Shown here: piece after piece, positions 1-8,614 of the stretch
Position numbering within the stretch: position 1 is the stretch's first letter
How the letters are laid out: every line of letters starts with the position of its first letter
Assembly (NCBI GenBank): GCA_028876495.1
Contig: JAGWRO010000011.1
Location: forward strand, 62,001-126,000
Source: Bacteroidota bacterium
GTDB lineage: Bacteria > Bacteroidota > Bacteroidia > Chitinophagales > Chitinophagaceae
Reading direction: 5' to 3'
Length of the DNA: 64,000 bases
The notes under the pieces: generated by a model
The model's input: the letters and a program-made list of their open reading frames with translations, nothing else
Databases searched by the model: none
Told to the model about the DNA's origin: nothing
Translations under genes and position numbers: made by a program

Positions 1-23
1 TTTTATTGAGTATTTTTATTTTG
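1..23 (+). repeat. 34-bp dispersed repeat, copy truncated by window edge
   Basis: Ten bases of the conserved spacer (TTTTATTGAG) are followed by an exact TATTTTTATTTTG block. The AGTAAAC half would lie to the left of the window. Confidence 0.6.
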
Positions 24-320
24 TAAATGCCGGTGGTGATGGGTCTGCGGCTCTCCCCCCTGGATCGTGTCCTTTACGAACCAGATTGAGAGATGAAAAA
101 TTTTAAAAGATCTGAGAGATGAATTTTGAGGATTTGAGCTGAAAGGCTGATTGGTTTGTGGGAACAGGTGACCATATACCTGTTATATATATAGTTACCC
201 TGAGACACGAATCATGGGGATAGAAAATACCTTTCCAGGTTTGCGTATATTCGTGGCTGTTAGTGGCAAGCCAAACAGGAACTTAAATCTATTTATATAA
301 ACCCAAAAAATAACAAGACT
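1..320. other. Left-edge non-coding stretch
   Basis: No open frame here looks like a gene. The first 23 bases are the right part of the dispersed 34-bp repeat described below, cut by the window edge. The rest contains a C-rich patch near 53-62 and AT-rich sequence leading into the gene that starts at 321. No clear promoter or terminator was recognised. Confidence 0.5.
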
Positions 321-1190
321 TTGGTTTCAAGTATTCAAAAAGAAAAAGCTGAAAGATTCCTGAAATTTCACCAGGACAAAGAAATCCTGGTTCTGCTGAA
401 TTCATGGGACATCGGAAGTTCTAAATTAATAGAAGCATGCGGCTATAAAGCAATTGCCACAACAAGTATGGGAATAGCTGCCTCTTTAGGTTATCCTGAC
501 TGCCAGGTAATACAGTTGTCAGAAATGATCGATGCTATAACGGGGATCGTAAACGCTGTACAGGTTCCGGTAACTGTGGATATAGAAGCCGGATATGGAA
601 ATAATTTAAATGAAATAATTGATTCGGTTAAGAAGATAATTGCAACAGGAATTGCAGGGATAAATATTGAAGATAGTATTGATTTAAATCCGAAATTAAT
701 CGACGAGATGGAATTTTGTGAACGAATATCAGCTATTCGTGCATTATCAGATTCACTTGGTTTTCATTTAGTAATTAATGCAAGGACCGATTCATTTTAT
801 ACTTCATCAGCTTCGTCACGCGAAAAATTATCTGAATCGATAAAGCGCGGCAATAAATACCGGGAAGCAGGTGCCGACTGTATATTTGTGCAACCTGTAT
901 GGGAAAAAGAAACGATTGCAACACTGATAAAGGAAATTAATGCGCCTATTAATATTCTTTCAAACCCTACGATTGGGGCAGGATCACCACTGTCTGTACG
1001 TGAACTCCAGGATTTAGGTGTTGCCCGCTTAAGCCTGGGTTCCGGTTTGATGAAAGCTACTTTAGCCTTAATTAAAAAAGTTGCTGACGAACTATCAGAA
1101 AAAGGAACGTACCATATTTTATCAGATGCGCTAACGCCACTTTCCGACACAGCAATGGCGTATAAAATGGCAACAGGGAGTAATAAATGA
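321..1190 (+). CDS. Isocitrate lyase/PEP mutase family protein
   Basis: The 289-residue protein belongs to the isocitrate lyase/phosphoenolpyruvate mutase superfamily, whose TIM-barrel enzymes make or break C-C or C-P bonds next to a carboxylate. The N-terminal LLNSWDIGSSKLIEACGYKAI stretch, the metal-site region VDIEAGYGN (about residue 88) and NARTDSF (about 153) are typical of the small PEP-mutase-like subgroup often annotated as oxaloacetate decarboxylase or carboxyvinyl-carboxyphosphonate mutase. The actual substrate cannot be told. The only start in the expected place is TTG at 321, preceded by an A-rich leader. It stands alone, and its length is normal for the family. Confidence 0.85.
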   Translation: MVSSIQKEKAERFLKFHQDKEILVLLNSWDIGSSKLIEACGYKAIATTSMGIAASLGYPDCQVIQLSEMIDAITGIVNAVQVPVTVDIEAGYGNNLNEIIDSVKKIIATGIAGINIEDSIDLNPKLIDEMEFCERISAIRALSDSLGFHLVINARTDSFYTSSASSREKLSESIKRGNKYREAGADCIFVQPVWEKETIATLIKEINAPINILSNPTIGAGSPLSVRELQDLGVARLSLGSGLMKATLALIKKVADELSEKGTYHILSDALTPLSDTAMAYKMATGSNK

Positions 1191-1521
1191 AGAGCAGCGC
1201 AAGCATGAAATGTGTAAAAACCTAAGCTGCACAGGTATTTCATATAATTTTAACGGTATAGATAAGCGGAAGAGGAACCCCCGCCTGACCAAGTCCACGC
1301 CAGCCCGCCCGGATGACCTGGTAAGACAGTAATCAATCTTTCAGGCTGGAATTCGGGCAGAAAGTTTTGTTTGTTATTTTTATTACGGAATTAAAAACAT
1401 TTCTATTTATTGAAAAATATTTCGTACTCTTGACAAGCGAAAGCGAGATCCGAAACCTCTACCAAAAACAGGCAATATCCAGCCCAACTTTATTCTTGCA
1501 AAATTTTAAAATCAAACAAAG
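1191..1521. other. Intergenic region with GC-rich patch
   Basis: No gene is supported in these 331 bases. The stretch from about 1268 to 1325 is far richer in G and C than the surroundings and adjoins the GC-rich gene at 1522. A TATTCTTGC just upstream of that gene (about 1491-1499) resembles a Bacteroidota -7 box, but no good -33 partner was found. Confidence 0.4.
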
Positions 1522-1908
1522 ATGAAACCTAAAGTTATGTTTATCATCGCGGCTGTCTACGGGCTGGTGGTGGGTGTTCCTTCAATCGTAGCTCCGCAGG
1601 CAATGGAATCAATGGTCAATCTTCAATTCCCGCCAACCATGTTGATGATGGTGCGCTTTTTGGGCATAGCCGAGTTTGGGCTGGGGCTCATCGCCTGGCT
1701 GGTTCGCAACGCTGAGGCATCAAAGACGCGTAATGCATTGGTGCTGGGCTACACTATTTATTTCGCACTGCACGCCCTCGCAAGCCTTTATGGCCAGTTT
1801 ACCGATACTGAAGTGCATGTACATTGGGTGATGGCTACCGTGCAAGGCTTGATCGCCATTGGTTTTATTGTGGCAGGCAGCGCCAATAGGCCGAAAAATG
1901 TAAGCTAA
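1522..1908 (+). CDS. Small four-helix membrane protein, GC-rich
   Basis: This 128-residue hydrophobic protein has about four predicted membrane helices (residues 5-22, 42-62, 70-90 and 104-122). Function is unknown. Small proteins of this layout occur widely as DUF4345-like or DoxX-like inner-membrane proteins, but no diagnostic motif is visible, so no family is asserted. Base composition is a clear outlier: two 60-base lines counted by hand give 53% and 58% GC (1561-1620, 1681-1740), against 33% in a line of the next gene (2461-2520). This suggests recent acquisition. It appears to be a single-gene unit. Confidence 0.75.
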   Translation: MKPKVMFIIAAVYGLVVGVPSIVAPQAMESMVNLQFPPTMLMMVRFLGIAEFGLGLIAWLVRNAEASKTRNALVLGYTIYFALHALASLYGQFTDTEVHVHWVMATVQGLIAIGFIVAGSANRPKNVS

Positions 1909-2105
1909 AAGCCCGCTCACTGGTATCAGCAATAATTCCAGCAGACGAACAAATATCAGCTTTTTCTATTAGCTTCATCTTTAATACTTTACGGGGCTGA
2001 CAATTCGATCAGAAGGAGCATTGAAGTTCAACCATACAAACACTGGAAGTTTGGCACTCTAAAAACTTTGGCTGATAAAAGATTAAAAATTATAAATAGT
2101 ATTAA

Positions 2106-2672
2106 ATGAGAAATTTAATTTTCTTTATGCATACATCACTTGACGGTTTTGTAGCGGGGCTTAACGGAGAAATGGATTGGATAAATTTGGACGAGACATT
2201 GTTTGACTTTGTTGCTACTATGACCGACAAAGCCGACACCGCACTTTATGGACGGGTAACCTATGAAATGATGCAAAACTATTGGCCAACTGCCGGTGAA
2301 CAACCCAACGCATCAAAACACGACAAAGAGCATTCGGCCTGGTACAACAAAGTTTCTAAAGTTGTTTTATCAAAGACAATCAGTGAAAAAGGACTTTATA
2401 ACACCACAGTAATTAGCGACCAACTTGCAGACAACATAAATAAATTAAAGCAACAGGAAGGAAAAAATATTTTAATATTCGGAAGTCCCGGTGCTTCACA
2501 ATCGTTATTAAATGAAGGGTTAATTGACGAGTTTTGGCTTTTTGTTAATCCGGTTATATTAGGACAGGGCATGCCGCTATTTAAAGATATAACCGGTACT
2601 ACTAAATTGAAACTTGCAGAGTCTAAAACTTTTTCATGTGGTGTAATTGCACTTCATTATGAAAAATCGTAA
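2106..2672 (+). CDS. Dihydrofolate reductase family protein (RibD C-terminal-like)
   Basis: The 188-residue protein has the DHFR/RibD-C fold. The N-terminal strand LIFFMHTSLDGFVAG matches the typical start of YyaP/YwjB-type proteins. It is followed by the TALYGRVTYEMM segment (about 50) and the late ILIFGSPGASQSLL nucleotide-binding loop (about 123-136). The family binds NAD(P)H and reduces pterin- or flavin-precursor-like substrates, but the physiological substrate is usually unknown. Length is normal for the stand-alone group. It seems to be transcribed alone. Confidence 0.85.
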   Translation: MRNLIFFMHTSLDGFVAGLNGEMDWINLDETLFDFVATMTDKADTALYGRVTYEMMQNYWPTAGEQPNASKHDKEHSAWYNKVSKVVLSKTISEKGLYNTTVISDQLADNINKLKQQEGKNILIFGSPGASQSLLNEGLIDEFWLFVNPVILGQGMPLFKDITGTTKLKLAESKTFSCGVIALHYEKS

Positions 2673-2715
2673 ACAAATTGACCGTTAATAAAACGCCTGC
2701 AGGCAAACTTTAATT

Positions 2716-2928
2716 TTGTTTTCCCAGGAACGTATCCGCACCTTGCAAAAAGTAGAATTGTATATTTACTTTATGAGCAGAAAATATAAATTCCTGGACA
2801 GTGATAAGTTGTATTTTTTTGATTTGAATCCCGTCATGGCTGGTTCTGTAATTAAGCCTGAAGATGGGAAGTACAGAAGTGCCTGTTATTTTTTCAGGTA
2901 TGAAAGGATTGATAGCATTGAATTTTAA
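2716..2928 (+). pseudogene. Remnant of a REP-associated tyrosine transposase (C-terminal end)
   Basis: Residues 20-70 of this short frame (from about 2773) align by eye to the C-terminal end of REP-associated tyrosine transposases (IS200-like Y1 family). FFDLNPVMAGSVIKPEDGKYRSACYFF corresponds to the common YIHNNPVKAGLVxxPEDYKYSSARNY signature, split here by substitutions. The catalytic HUH and tyrosine parts are absent, so this is a decayed stump rather than a working gene. The in-frame start at 2716 is TTG and has no meaning for function. Such transposases process REP palindromes, and REP-like repeats occur elsewhere in this window. Confidence 0.7.
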
Positions 2929-2975
2929 TTAGCATTGATAGCACAAGAGGACGCTTACCTAAAAGAGGGATATTA

Positions 2976-4070
2976 TTACTGAATAATGGTTTTTAATTTG
3001 CTCCAAAGCTTGTTATCAAAATCAGATACAGAAAGCTGAAAACCACCTGCAGAATCGCCCATTCGTATTACCACTAATTTTTGAGAAGGAACCACATATA
3101 TTTTCTGATCATTTTTACCGAGAGCCGCATACATATCGGCTGGTGCGTTAGGAATAAGCGGACCTGGAAATACATTCTGAAGCGTAGGTACCATAAAGCT
3201 GGTTTTACCATTAAGCCAGGTTAAATAACCATAACTCAGGTTTAAATTCTGAGAAGTATTTACCTGTGCATTAAAATAATTGGTATCGCTTAAAATAGCC
3301 GTTTTATCCCACTTTCCTTTGTTAAGCATCAGCAATCCAAACCTTGCCATACTGCGCGCGTTACTGTAAAATACATTATTCGAATTCGGCGATTTTATCC
3401 AAAGCCCATTCATTCCAATTCTATTCCTGATCTTTTGCTGAAAATAGGCGTTGTAAGAAAGACCGCTCGCATTTTGAATTACCTCGTCTAAAAGCGTATA
3501 GGCAGCATTATGATAAGCCCAGCGGGTTCCTGCATCCGATTTATAAACAAGGCAGGCAGGTAAAGTACAATCTGGGTCAGCTATGCCATCGTCCAACCCG
3601 GTTGTCATAGTTAACTGATTTTTTATGGTAATAAGATTTTCTTTATCCAGGGGTTCGGACGTCCAGCCTGTTCCCAGGTATTTAGAAGTTTTGTCATTTA
3701 GGTTTATTATCCCATCCTGTTGTGCAATACCCGTTAAAAAAGCAGTTAGTGTTTTCCCTGCCGAAGCCCAATACCAAAGGCTATCGGCAGTGAACGTTCC
3801 AAAATATTTTTCAACTACCAGTTTCCCGCCTTTCAGAATAATAAACGCTTTGGTATGCTCGCTATCAAGATAAGTATATAAATTATTGAGTTCATTGGTA
3901 TTCCATCCAAGAGAAGAAGGTGTAGTTGTTTGCCATTCAATGCTGCCCACGGGAGGGAAATAAAGTGTATCGGTTGCAACAACAGACTGAGGTAAAGTAT
4001 TTGTTTTCTTACAGGAAAAGATTAATGCTCCGGAGAAAAGCAGAAGAAAAAAGACTTTTAGTTTTGCCAT
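2976..4070 (-). CDS. Serine hydrolase lipoprotein (beta-lactamase/PBP-like family)
   Basis: The 364-residue protein has a lipoprotein signal with lipobox FSC (Cys20), so it is probably membrane-anchored in the periplasm or outer membrane. The catalytic SxxK motif of the class C beta-lactamase/penicillin-binding-protein fold is SAGK (Ser103-Lys106). The second motif is YHN (Tyr186-Asn188). Members hydrolyse D-peptides, esters or beta-lactams, and the substrate here is unknown. A perfect anti-16S sequence AAGGAGGTCAA (4081-4091) lies 10 bases before the ATG, which is unusual for this phylum. The gene is divergent from the gene at 4487. Confidence 0.88.
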   Translation of the reverse strand: MAKLKVFFLLLFSGALIFSCKKTNTLPQSVVATDTLYFPPVGSIEWQTTTPSSLGWNTNELNNLYTYLDSEHTKAFIILKGGKLVVEKYFGTFTADSLWYWASAGKTLTAFLTGIAQQDGIINLNDKTSKYLGTGWTSEPLDKENLITIKNQLTMTTGLDDGIADPDCTLPACLVYKSDAGTRWAYHNAAYTLLDEVIQNASGLSYNAYFQQKIRNRIGMNGLWIKSPNSNNVFYSNARSMARFGLLMLNKGKWDKTAILSDTNYFNAQVNTSQNLNLSYGYLTWLNGKTSFMVPTLQNVFPGPLIPNAPADMYAALGKNDQKIYVVPSQKLVVIRMGDSAGGFQLSVSDFDNKLWSKLKTIIQ

Positions 4071-4140
4071 TTTTTATTTTTTGACCTCCTTGTTTTTAAA
4101 ATGTTTAAGGGGACATGAAAAGGTTACCTTATAACGCTTA

Positions 4141-4175
4141 ATTAAACGAAATTGTATTGGGTATTTATTATTTTG
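4141..4175 (+). repeat. 34-bp dispersed repeat copy (one-base insertion)
   Basis: ATTAAAC (one mismatch to AGTAAAC) is followed by 14 bases ending in ATTGGG and then TATTTATTATTTTG, one base longer than the usual right block. It lies upstream of the gene at 4487. Confidence 0.6.
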
Positions 4176-4486
4176 ATTGGTTAAACACCAACGATAACAA
4201 GTTGCTTCACTATGGGAAGTTTTAATTTGAATGCTTTGATTTATCGGAATCTTTCTTTTTATTTGTATTTCCAACACTTAAGAAATACTGCTCCAGGTTC
4301 CTTTAACTTCCTTTACAATATCTCCTGAAAATCAAATGCTTTTTTGCATTTATAATGGTTGACTACACCATTCCCAATTCTCCTTTATTTTTTATCTGAA
4401 TATAACCATGTTATCAAAATACAGGTTATAAGAATAAATGTTGCAAACAAATGAGAGCACAATCAGTAAATCATTAATAAATTATT

Positions 4487-5011
4487 ATGAAAATAAAAAT
4501 CATTGTACTTGTAGCAATTATTCTTCCCTGCTGCAGCTATTCGCAAATTAAAAACTACCAAAATACTCAAACAAAATATTATCAGAAGGTTCAGGCAGGT
4601 AATAACCATAAGGCAAAAATCAATGAAGTTTTAATGTATACCTGCCAATTTGTAGCCGGCAGCGCAGACGGCGTTAACCAGGCACTCGTTCATCATTACC
4701 TCGGAATGGGAAACAGGTTTTGGGATTTCCAGACTTCATGGAAAAACAAATACAAAAATTATGATAAAGGTGATTTAAGGCCGGCCTTTCCGGGAGCCAC
4801 TTCAATTGCAGTTAGTTTTACAGACGGCTATCATTTGACCCGTATGATAGACAGGGCTTTTTCTTTAGGTTCTATCGGGTTTGCATTAGGAGAAAAACAA
4901 TCTTTTAAAAGCATAGCGAAAAAAATCATCATTTCTTCCCTGGTAAACAGGGCAGGTTTTTTACTATTCTATAATGTGATTTACCCCGGAAACAGGGCAA
5001 AAAGAACTTAA
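4487..5011 (+). CDS. Secreted protein of unknown function
   Basis: The protein is 174 residues long. An N-terminal signal peptide (MKIKIIVLVAIILPCCSYSQ) ends near residue 19-20, so the protein is exported. The body contains the segments FVAGSADGVNQALVHHY (about 56-72), FWDFQTSWKNKY and FTDGYHLTRMIDRA (about 111-124), with many aromatic and charged residues and a C-terminal hydrophobic stretch. Proteins of this kind occur across Bacteroidota with no assigned role, and I do not recognise a characterised family. It stands alone, convergent with the serine hydrolase at 5114-6367. Confidence 0.7.
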   Translation: MKIKIIVLVAIILPCCSYSQIKNYQNTQTKYYQKVQAGNNHKAKINEVLMYTCQFVAGSADGVNQALVHHYLGMGNRFWDFQTSWKNKYKNYDKGDLRPAFPGATSIAVSFTDGYHLTRMIDRAFSLGSIGFALGEKQSFKSIAKKIIISSLVNRAGFLLFYNVIYPGNRAKRT

Positions 5012-5055
5012 ACGTTTTGGCGGGGCATTTATTAAAAGAAAGATGGCAAGAGTAT

Positions 5056-5089
5056 AGTAAACCAACTTTTATTGGGTATTTTTATTTTG
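5056..5089 (+). repeat. 34-bp dispersed repeat, perfect copy
   Basis: Exact AGTAAAC (5056-5062), a 14-base spacer CAACTTTTATTGGG, and exact TATTTTTATTTTG (5077-5089). It sits between two convergent genes, so it cannot be a promoter for either neighbour. Confidence 0.75.
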
Positions 5090-5113
5090 AATTAACTGTT
5101 ATCTAAACCAGGT

Positions 5114-6367
5114 TTATTGTTGATAACACTTTAAGATAGCTTCAAAAATTTGCTTGCGTACAGGATTTAAATTATAATAATCTCCATTGTTCAATAACCC
5201 CATATTCTGGCGATTGATCAAAAGGATCACCGACAAATTATATTGAGGAATTACAACAATACTGGTACCTGTAAATCCGAGATGGCCAAAAGTACCCACG
5301 GGCCCATCTTTGATGAAGGAATCCGTGGTATCCATCATCCAGCCCAATCCATTATTGAATTTATCCTTCACGAAAAAAGAAGCAATCACGTTTGCCGAAA
5401 TAAATTGTTTGTTTCCCACTTTCCCTTTATGCATCAGCATGTCCACTAATTGCTGCATGTCGTCAACCGTAGAAAATAAACCTGCCGAACCGGCAATACC
5501 TCCATTGGCATACCATGCATTACCATCATTTACTTCACCTTTTAACACATAGTTTCTCCATCCGTTCCAACTTGTTGGATCAAGGCCTTTAACTGAAAAC
5601 CCAAGAGAGGAATCATACACCATCCGGTGTTCATATGGATTACCGGGTGATGTAGCGGCAATATTGGTAGTTCTTCCATGCTTTAAAGGATTATAGGTGG
5701 TATGTTGCATACCCAACGGCACAAAAATATTTTGTTTCTCAAATTGGTCTAATGAAAGGCCCGAAACTTTTTCAATAATTTCACCCAGCAATATAAAACC
5801 CAGGTCGCTATAACTGCGCTTTACACCTACCGGGTATTTAAGCGGTAAGGCACCGATCACTTTATAGGTTGTTTCCTTATTGGAAGAAAAATAAAAAAGC
5901 GGGTACCATTCGATGAGGCCGGCAGTATGGGTAAGCAGGTTCCTGATCGTTATCTCCTTTTTTTCAGGTGTATCAAAACTTTTAATATACTTTCCAACGG
6001 GGTCATCTACTTTAATAAGTCCCCTGTCAACCAGCAACATAATTGAGGTAGTTGTGCCGATAACTTTGGTAAGGGAAGCCATGTCAAAAAGTGTAGCAGT
6101 ATTCATTGGCGCAGGAGGGTTGAGCAGATGATGGTGGAAATCATATTTCTGCGCATAACCATAGGCGTGATGGTAAATAATTTTACCGTCTTTTTTTATT
6201 TGAATTACCGCTCCCGGTATTTGGTCATTAGCAACCTGGCTATTTAGTATACTGTCAATTTCCGTAAGCAGTTTTGTTTCATTTTTTTTATGGCTTATAC
6301 TTTGACTCTTTAAAATACCGGTAATAAAACATAACAGGAATAGTATAAACAATAATTTTTTTCTCAT
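5114..6367 (-). CDS. Secreted serine hydrolase (class C beta-lactamase/PBP-like)
   Basis: The 417-residue protein has a signal peptide (cleavage near residue 22). Motifs of the beta-lactamase-fold serine hydrolases are clear: SLTK (Ser98-Lys101), YSD (Tyr186-Asp188) and a late HLGFTGTS, corresponding to the HxG/KTG motif. Such proteins act on D-amino-acid peptides or esters in the periplasm. It is the last gene of a three-gene unit with the GNAT enzyme and symporter upstream (57-base gap to the GNAT stop). That set is seen near peptidoglycan-recycling genes in Bacteroidota, so a role in cell-wall fragment use is plausible but inferred. Confidence 0.88.
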   Translation of the reverse strand: MRKKLLFILFLLCFITGILKSQSISHKKNETKLLTEIDSILNSQVANDQIPGAVIQIKKDGKIIYHHAYGYAQKYDFHHHLLNPPAPMNTATLFDMASLTKVIGTTTSIMLLVDRGLIKVDDPVGKYIKSFDTPEKKEITIRNLLTHTAGLIEWYPLFYFSSNKETTYKVIGALPLKYPVGVKRSYSDLGFILLGEIIEKVSGLSLDQFEKQNIFVPLGMQHTTYNPLKHGRTTNIAATSPGNPYEHRMVYDSSLGFSVKGLDPTSWNGWRNYVLKGEVNDGNAWYANGGIAGSAGLFSTVDDMQQLVDMLMHKGKVGNKQFISANVIASFFVKDKFNNGLGWMMDTTDSFIKDGPVGTFGHLGFTGTSIVVIPQYNLSVILLINRQNMGLLNNGDYYNLNPVRKQIFEAILKCYQQ

Positions 6368-6424
6368 GTAATTGGATTTTTAAATATCGAACGTTTATAA
6401 TAATTTTAAATAAAACTTGTTAGA

Positions 6425-6934
6425 TCAGGAATTATCATCATCCGGTTGAGCAACATAGCCAAGCCTTGGCCCGATGGTTTTACGGAGTAATAATTCGTCA
6501 AAACCTTCCTTTACAAAATCTTTCAACTCTCCTACCAGCTTAAATCCAAATTCATAATACAATTTGATTGCGCCTTTGTTGAATGATGAAACACAAATAA
6601 AAATATTAGGTGAAATTTTATGAATTCTTTCTTCACAAAAATACAACAACCTTTTTCCCAATCCTTCTCCCCTGTATTTTTTATTAATACAGATTGTCTG
6701 GATATAGCCACTAAATGTTCCGCAAATTTGAAGTATTACAAATCCTGCTATTTCATCATCATTTTCTAAAACATAAATTTCTTTACAAGGCCCTTTAAAT
6801 GCTTCAAGGCATGCATGGTAATCAATTCCTAACGTGATCCACGGATCGGAAGACGACATCATCAATGCACCTACGCCAAATTTTCCACGGTCATTAGTAA
6901 GGCTGATCGTATAAGTGTCTTTATCATGCATCAC
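6425..6934 (-). CDS. GNAT family N-acetyltransferase
   Basis: The 169-residue protein has the GNAT fold. The acetyl-CoA pyrophosphate loop is seen in YRGEGLGKRLLYF (Q/RxxGxG/A motif, about residues 86-98). It is preceded by the beta-4 strand GYIQTICINKKYRG and followed by FICVSSFNKGAIKLYYEFGFKLVGEL, the usual C-terminal signature. The acceptor substrate is unknown. Its ATG overlaps the stop codon of the upstream symporter gene by four bases, showing translational coupling. The pair would fit acetylation of an imported amino sugar or peptide, which is an inference from context. Confidence 0.88.
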   Translation of the reverse strand: MMHDKDTYTISLTNDRGKFGVGALMMSSSDPWITLGIDYHACLEAFKGPCKEIYVLENDDEIAGFVILQICGTFSGYIQTICINKKYRGEGLGKRLLYFCEERIHKISPNIFICVSSFNKGAIKLYYEFGFKLVGELKDFVKEGFDELLLRKTIGPRLGYVAQPDDDNS

Positions 6935-8382
6935 CTTTTTCTTTTAATGATTAATAAGAACAAAATGGTTAAAACTGCATTCATAAATATATTCATAAAT
7001 CCAACATCAAAATGAAATACTCTTATGAAATAGTCATTTAAAACATAAGTAACCACTGCTGCCATTACGCAGGCTAACGGCACCCATTTCCCTTTGAGTG
7101 CTATCTTAGAAAAAAGCCCTAAAAGGTATAATCCAAGAAGAGGTCCATAGGTATACCCTGCAATTTTAAAAATGGTAGTTATGATAGCGCCATGGCTGTT
7201 CCAGAACAACATTACTATTATAAACATAACAATATTGACGCCCAGCAATACCTTGTTTTTTAATTGCTTTCTTCTCTCATGAGGGCGATTTTCAATATTT
7301 AAGAAATCATAACTGAAAGAGGTGGTTAATGCAGTAATGCATGCATCAATGCTGGCGAAGGTAGAAGCAATCACTGCAATTAAAAATGCAATTGCACCGA
7401 TAATGCCAAAATAATGCAAGGTAAGTAACGGGTAAATATCATCGGTATTAATAAACTTCCCTTTAAGGGTAGACAGATGTATTCCGTTTCTTTCGGCATA
7501 TATATAAATTAATACGCCAAGCCCCAAAAACAAGGTTTGTGCAAAGGCTATAAAAAATCCAAACGACAAAACATTTTTTTTAGCATCTTTCTCAAGTTTT
7601 ACTGTAAGTGTTTTTTGCATCATACTTTGATCAAGTCCTACAAGTGCAACTGTAATTAACAGCCCGGAAATAAATTGTTTAAAAAAATTAGTACCTGAAT
7701 GCATATCCCAATCAAAAAGCCGCGAATAAGGATGGCTGGCAATGGTTGTAAACATACCTGAAAAAGAAAGGCCCAAAGAATGCTTAATGGTAAATATTGA
7801 AATAATAATAACCGTAACAAGGAATAAAGATTGTAAAGCATCTGTCCATACAATCGTTTTAATACCTGATTTATTGGTATATAACCAAATGAGAACTAAC
7901 ACAATTATAATGGTAACAAAATAAGGAATATGCAAAGCATCAAAAAAGGCATATTGTAAAATTTTAATGGACAAAAGTAATCGCAGTGCCGCTCCAAAAG
8001 ATTGAGATACCAAAAAGAACAATGACCCGGTTTTATAAGCAGTATCGCCAAACCGCACATTAAGGTAACTATAAATAGAAACTACCTTCAGCTTAAAGTA
8101 AATAGGAATTAATATAAACGCGATAAAGAGATTCCCCGCTATGGTACCGAGGATAAACTGGAAGAAATACATATTCTCGTTGCCTACATTCCCTGGAATT
8201 GAAACAAGTGAAACAGCAGAAATGCCAGAACCTATCATGCCAAAAGCAACCAGGAACCAGGGAGATTCTCTGTTTCCGTCAAAAAAAGTTGTATCCCGTG
8301 TATGCCTTGACGTGAGATACGATATAAACATCAACAATGAAAAATATGCGAGGATTATTAAAAAAATCAGCGTTGCACTCAT
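6931..8382 (-). CDS. Sodium:solute symporter (SSS family)
   Basis: The 483-residue integral membrane protein has about 13 predicted helices, which is the normal size for the SSS/SLC5 family. The N-terminal segment ending GSGISAVSLVSIPGNVG and the central IWLYTNKSGIKTIVWTDALQ match the conserved SSS regions. These carriers use the sodium gradient to import sugars, amino acids or similar solutes. The substrate is not evident. It is first in the operon with the GNAT enzyme and the serine hydrolase, so an amino sugar or muropeptide-derived solute is a reasonable guess. Confidence 0.9.
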   Translation of the reverse strand: MSATLIFLIILAYFSLLMFISYLTSRHTRDTTFFDGNRESPWFLVAFGMIGSGISAVSLVSIPGNVGNENMYFFQFILGTIAGNLFIAFILIPIYFKLKVVSIYSYLNVRFGDTAYKTGSLFFLVSQSFGAALRLLLSIKILQYAFFDALHIPYFVTIIIVLVLIWLYTNKSGIKTIVWTDALQSLFLVTVIIISIFTIKHSLGLSFSGMFTTIASHPYSRLFDWDMHSGTNFFKQFISGLLITVALVGLDQSMMQKTLTVKLEKDAKKNVLSFGFFIAFAQTLFLGLGVLIYIYAERNGIHLSTLKGKFINTDDIYPLLTLHYFGIIGAIAFLIAVIASTFASIDACITALTTSFSYDFLNIENRPHERRKQLKNKVLLGVNIVMFIIVMLFWNSHGAIITTIFKIAGYTYGPLLGLYLLGLFSKIALKGKWVPLACVMAAVVTYVLNDYFIRVFHFDVGFMNIFMNAVLTILFLLIIKRKR

Positions 8383-8541
8383 TACTTAATTTTAATAAAA
8401 GATAGTCTTCATGCTTATTATTAAGGTTACTTTTTTTCAAATGCAATGTTAGGATTATTATTTATTAATAAGCACAGGAAGGAACAGCGGGTGAGAAATC
8501 CAACATAAAGTAGATAACCGCAATAAATTCTACAAAGGCAT

Positions 8542-8575
8542 AGTAAACATACTTCCGTTGAGTATTTTTATTTTA
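8542..8575 (+). repeat. 34-bp dispersed repeat copy
   Basis: Exact AGTAAAC (8542-8548), a 14-base spacer, then TATTTTTATTTTA (12 of 13). It ends 39 bases before the start codon at 8615, in the same direction, so a promoter role is possible here. Confidence 0.65.
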
Positions 8576-8614
8576 TGATGATGCAGGTCATCAAAATACT
8601 TAAATTTATACTTC

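Noticed and set aside
797-1243. 148-codon minus-strand frame
   Set aside because: It runs antisense through the PEP mutase-like gene, which has clear family motifs; this frame has none.
4074-4277. 67-codon minus-strand frame ahead of the serine hydrolase
   Set aside because: Low-complexity AT-rich sequence with no motif. It covers the ribosome binding site of the real gene and a copy of the 34-bp repeat.
6384-6396. CGAACGTTTA near the serine hydrolase start, resembling a LacI-type core
   Set aside because: Only a single short core without symmetric arms, so too weak to call.
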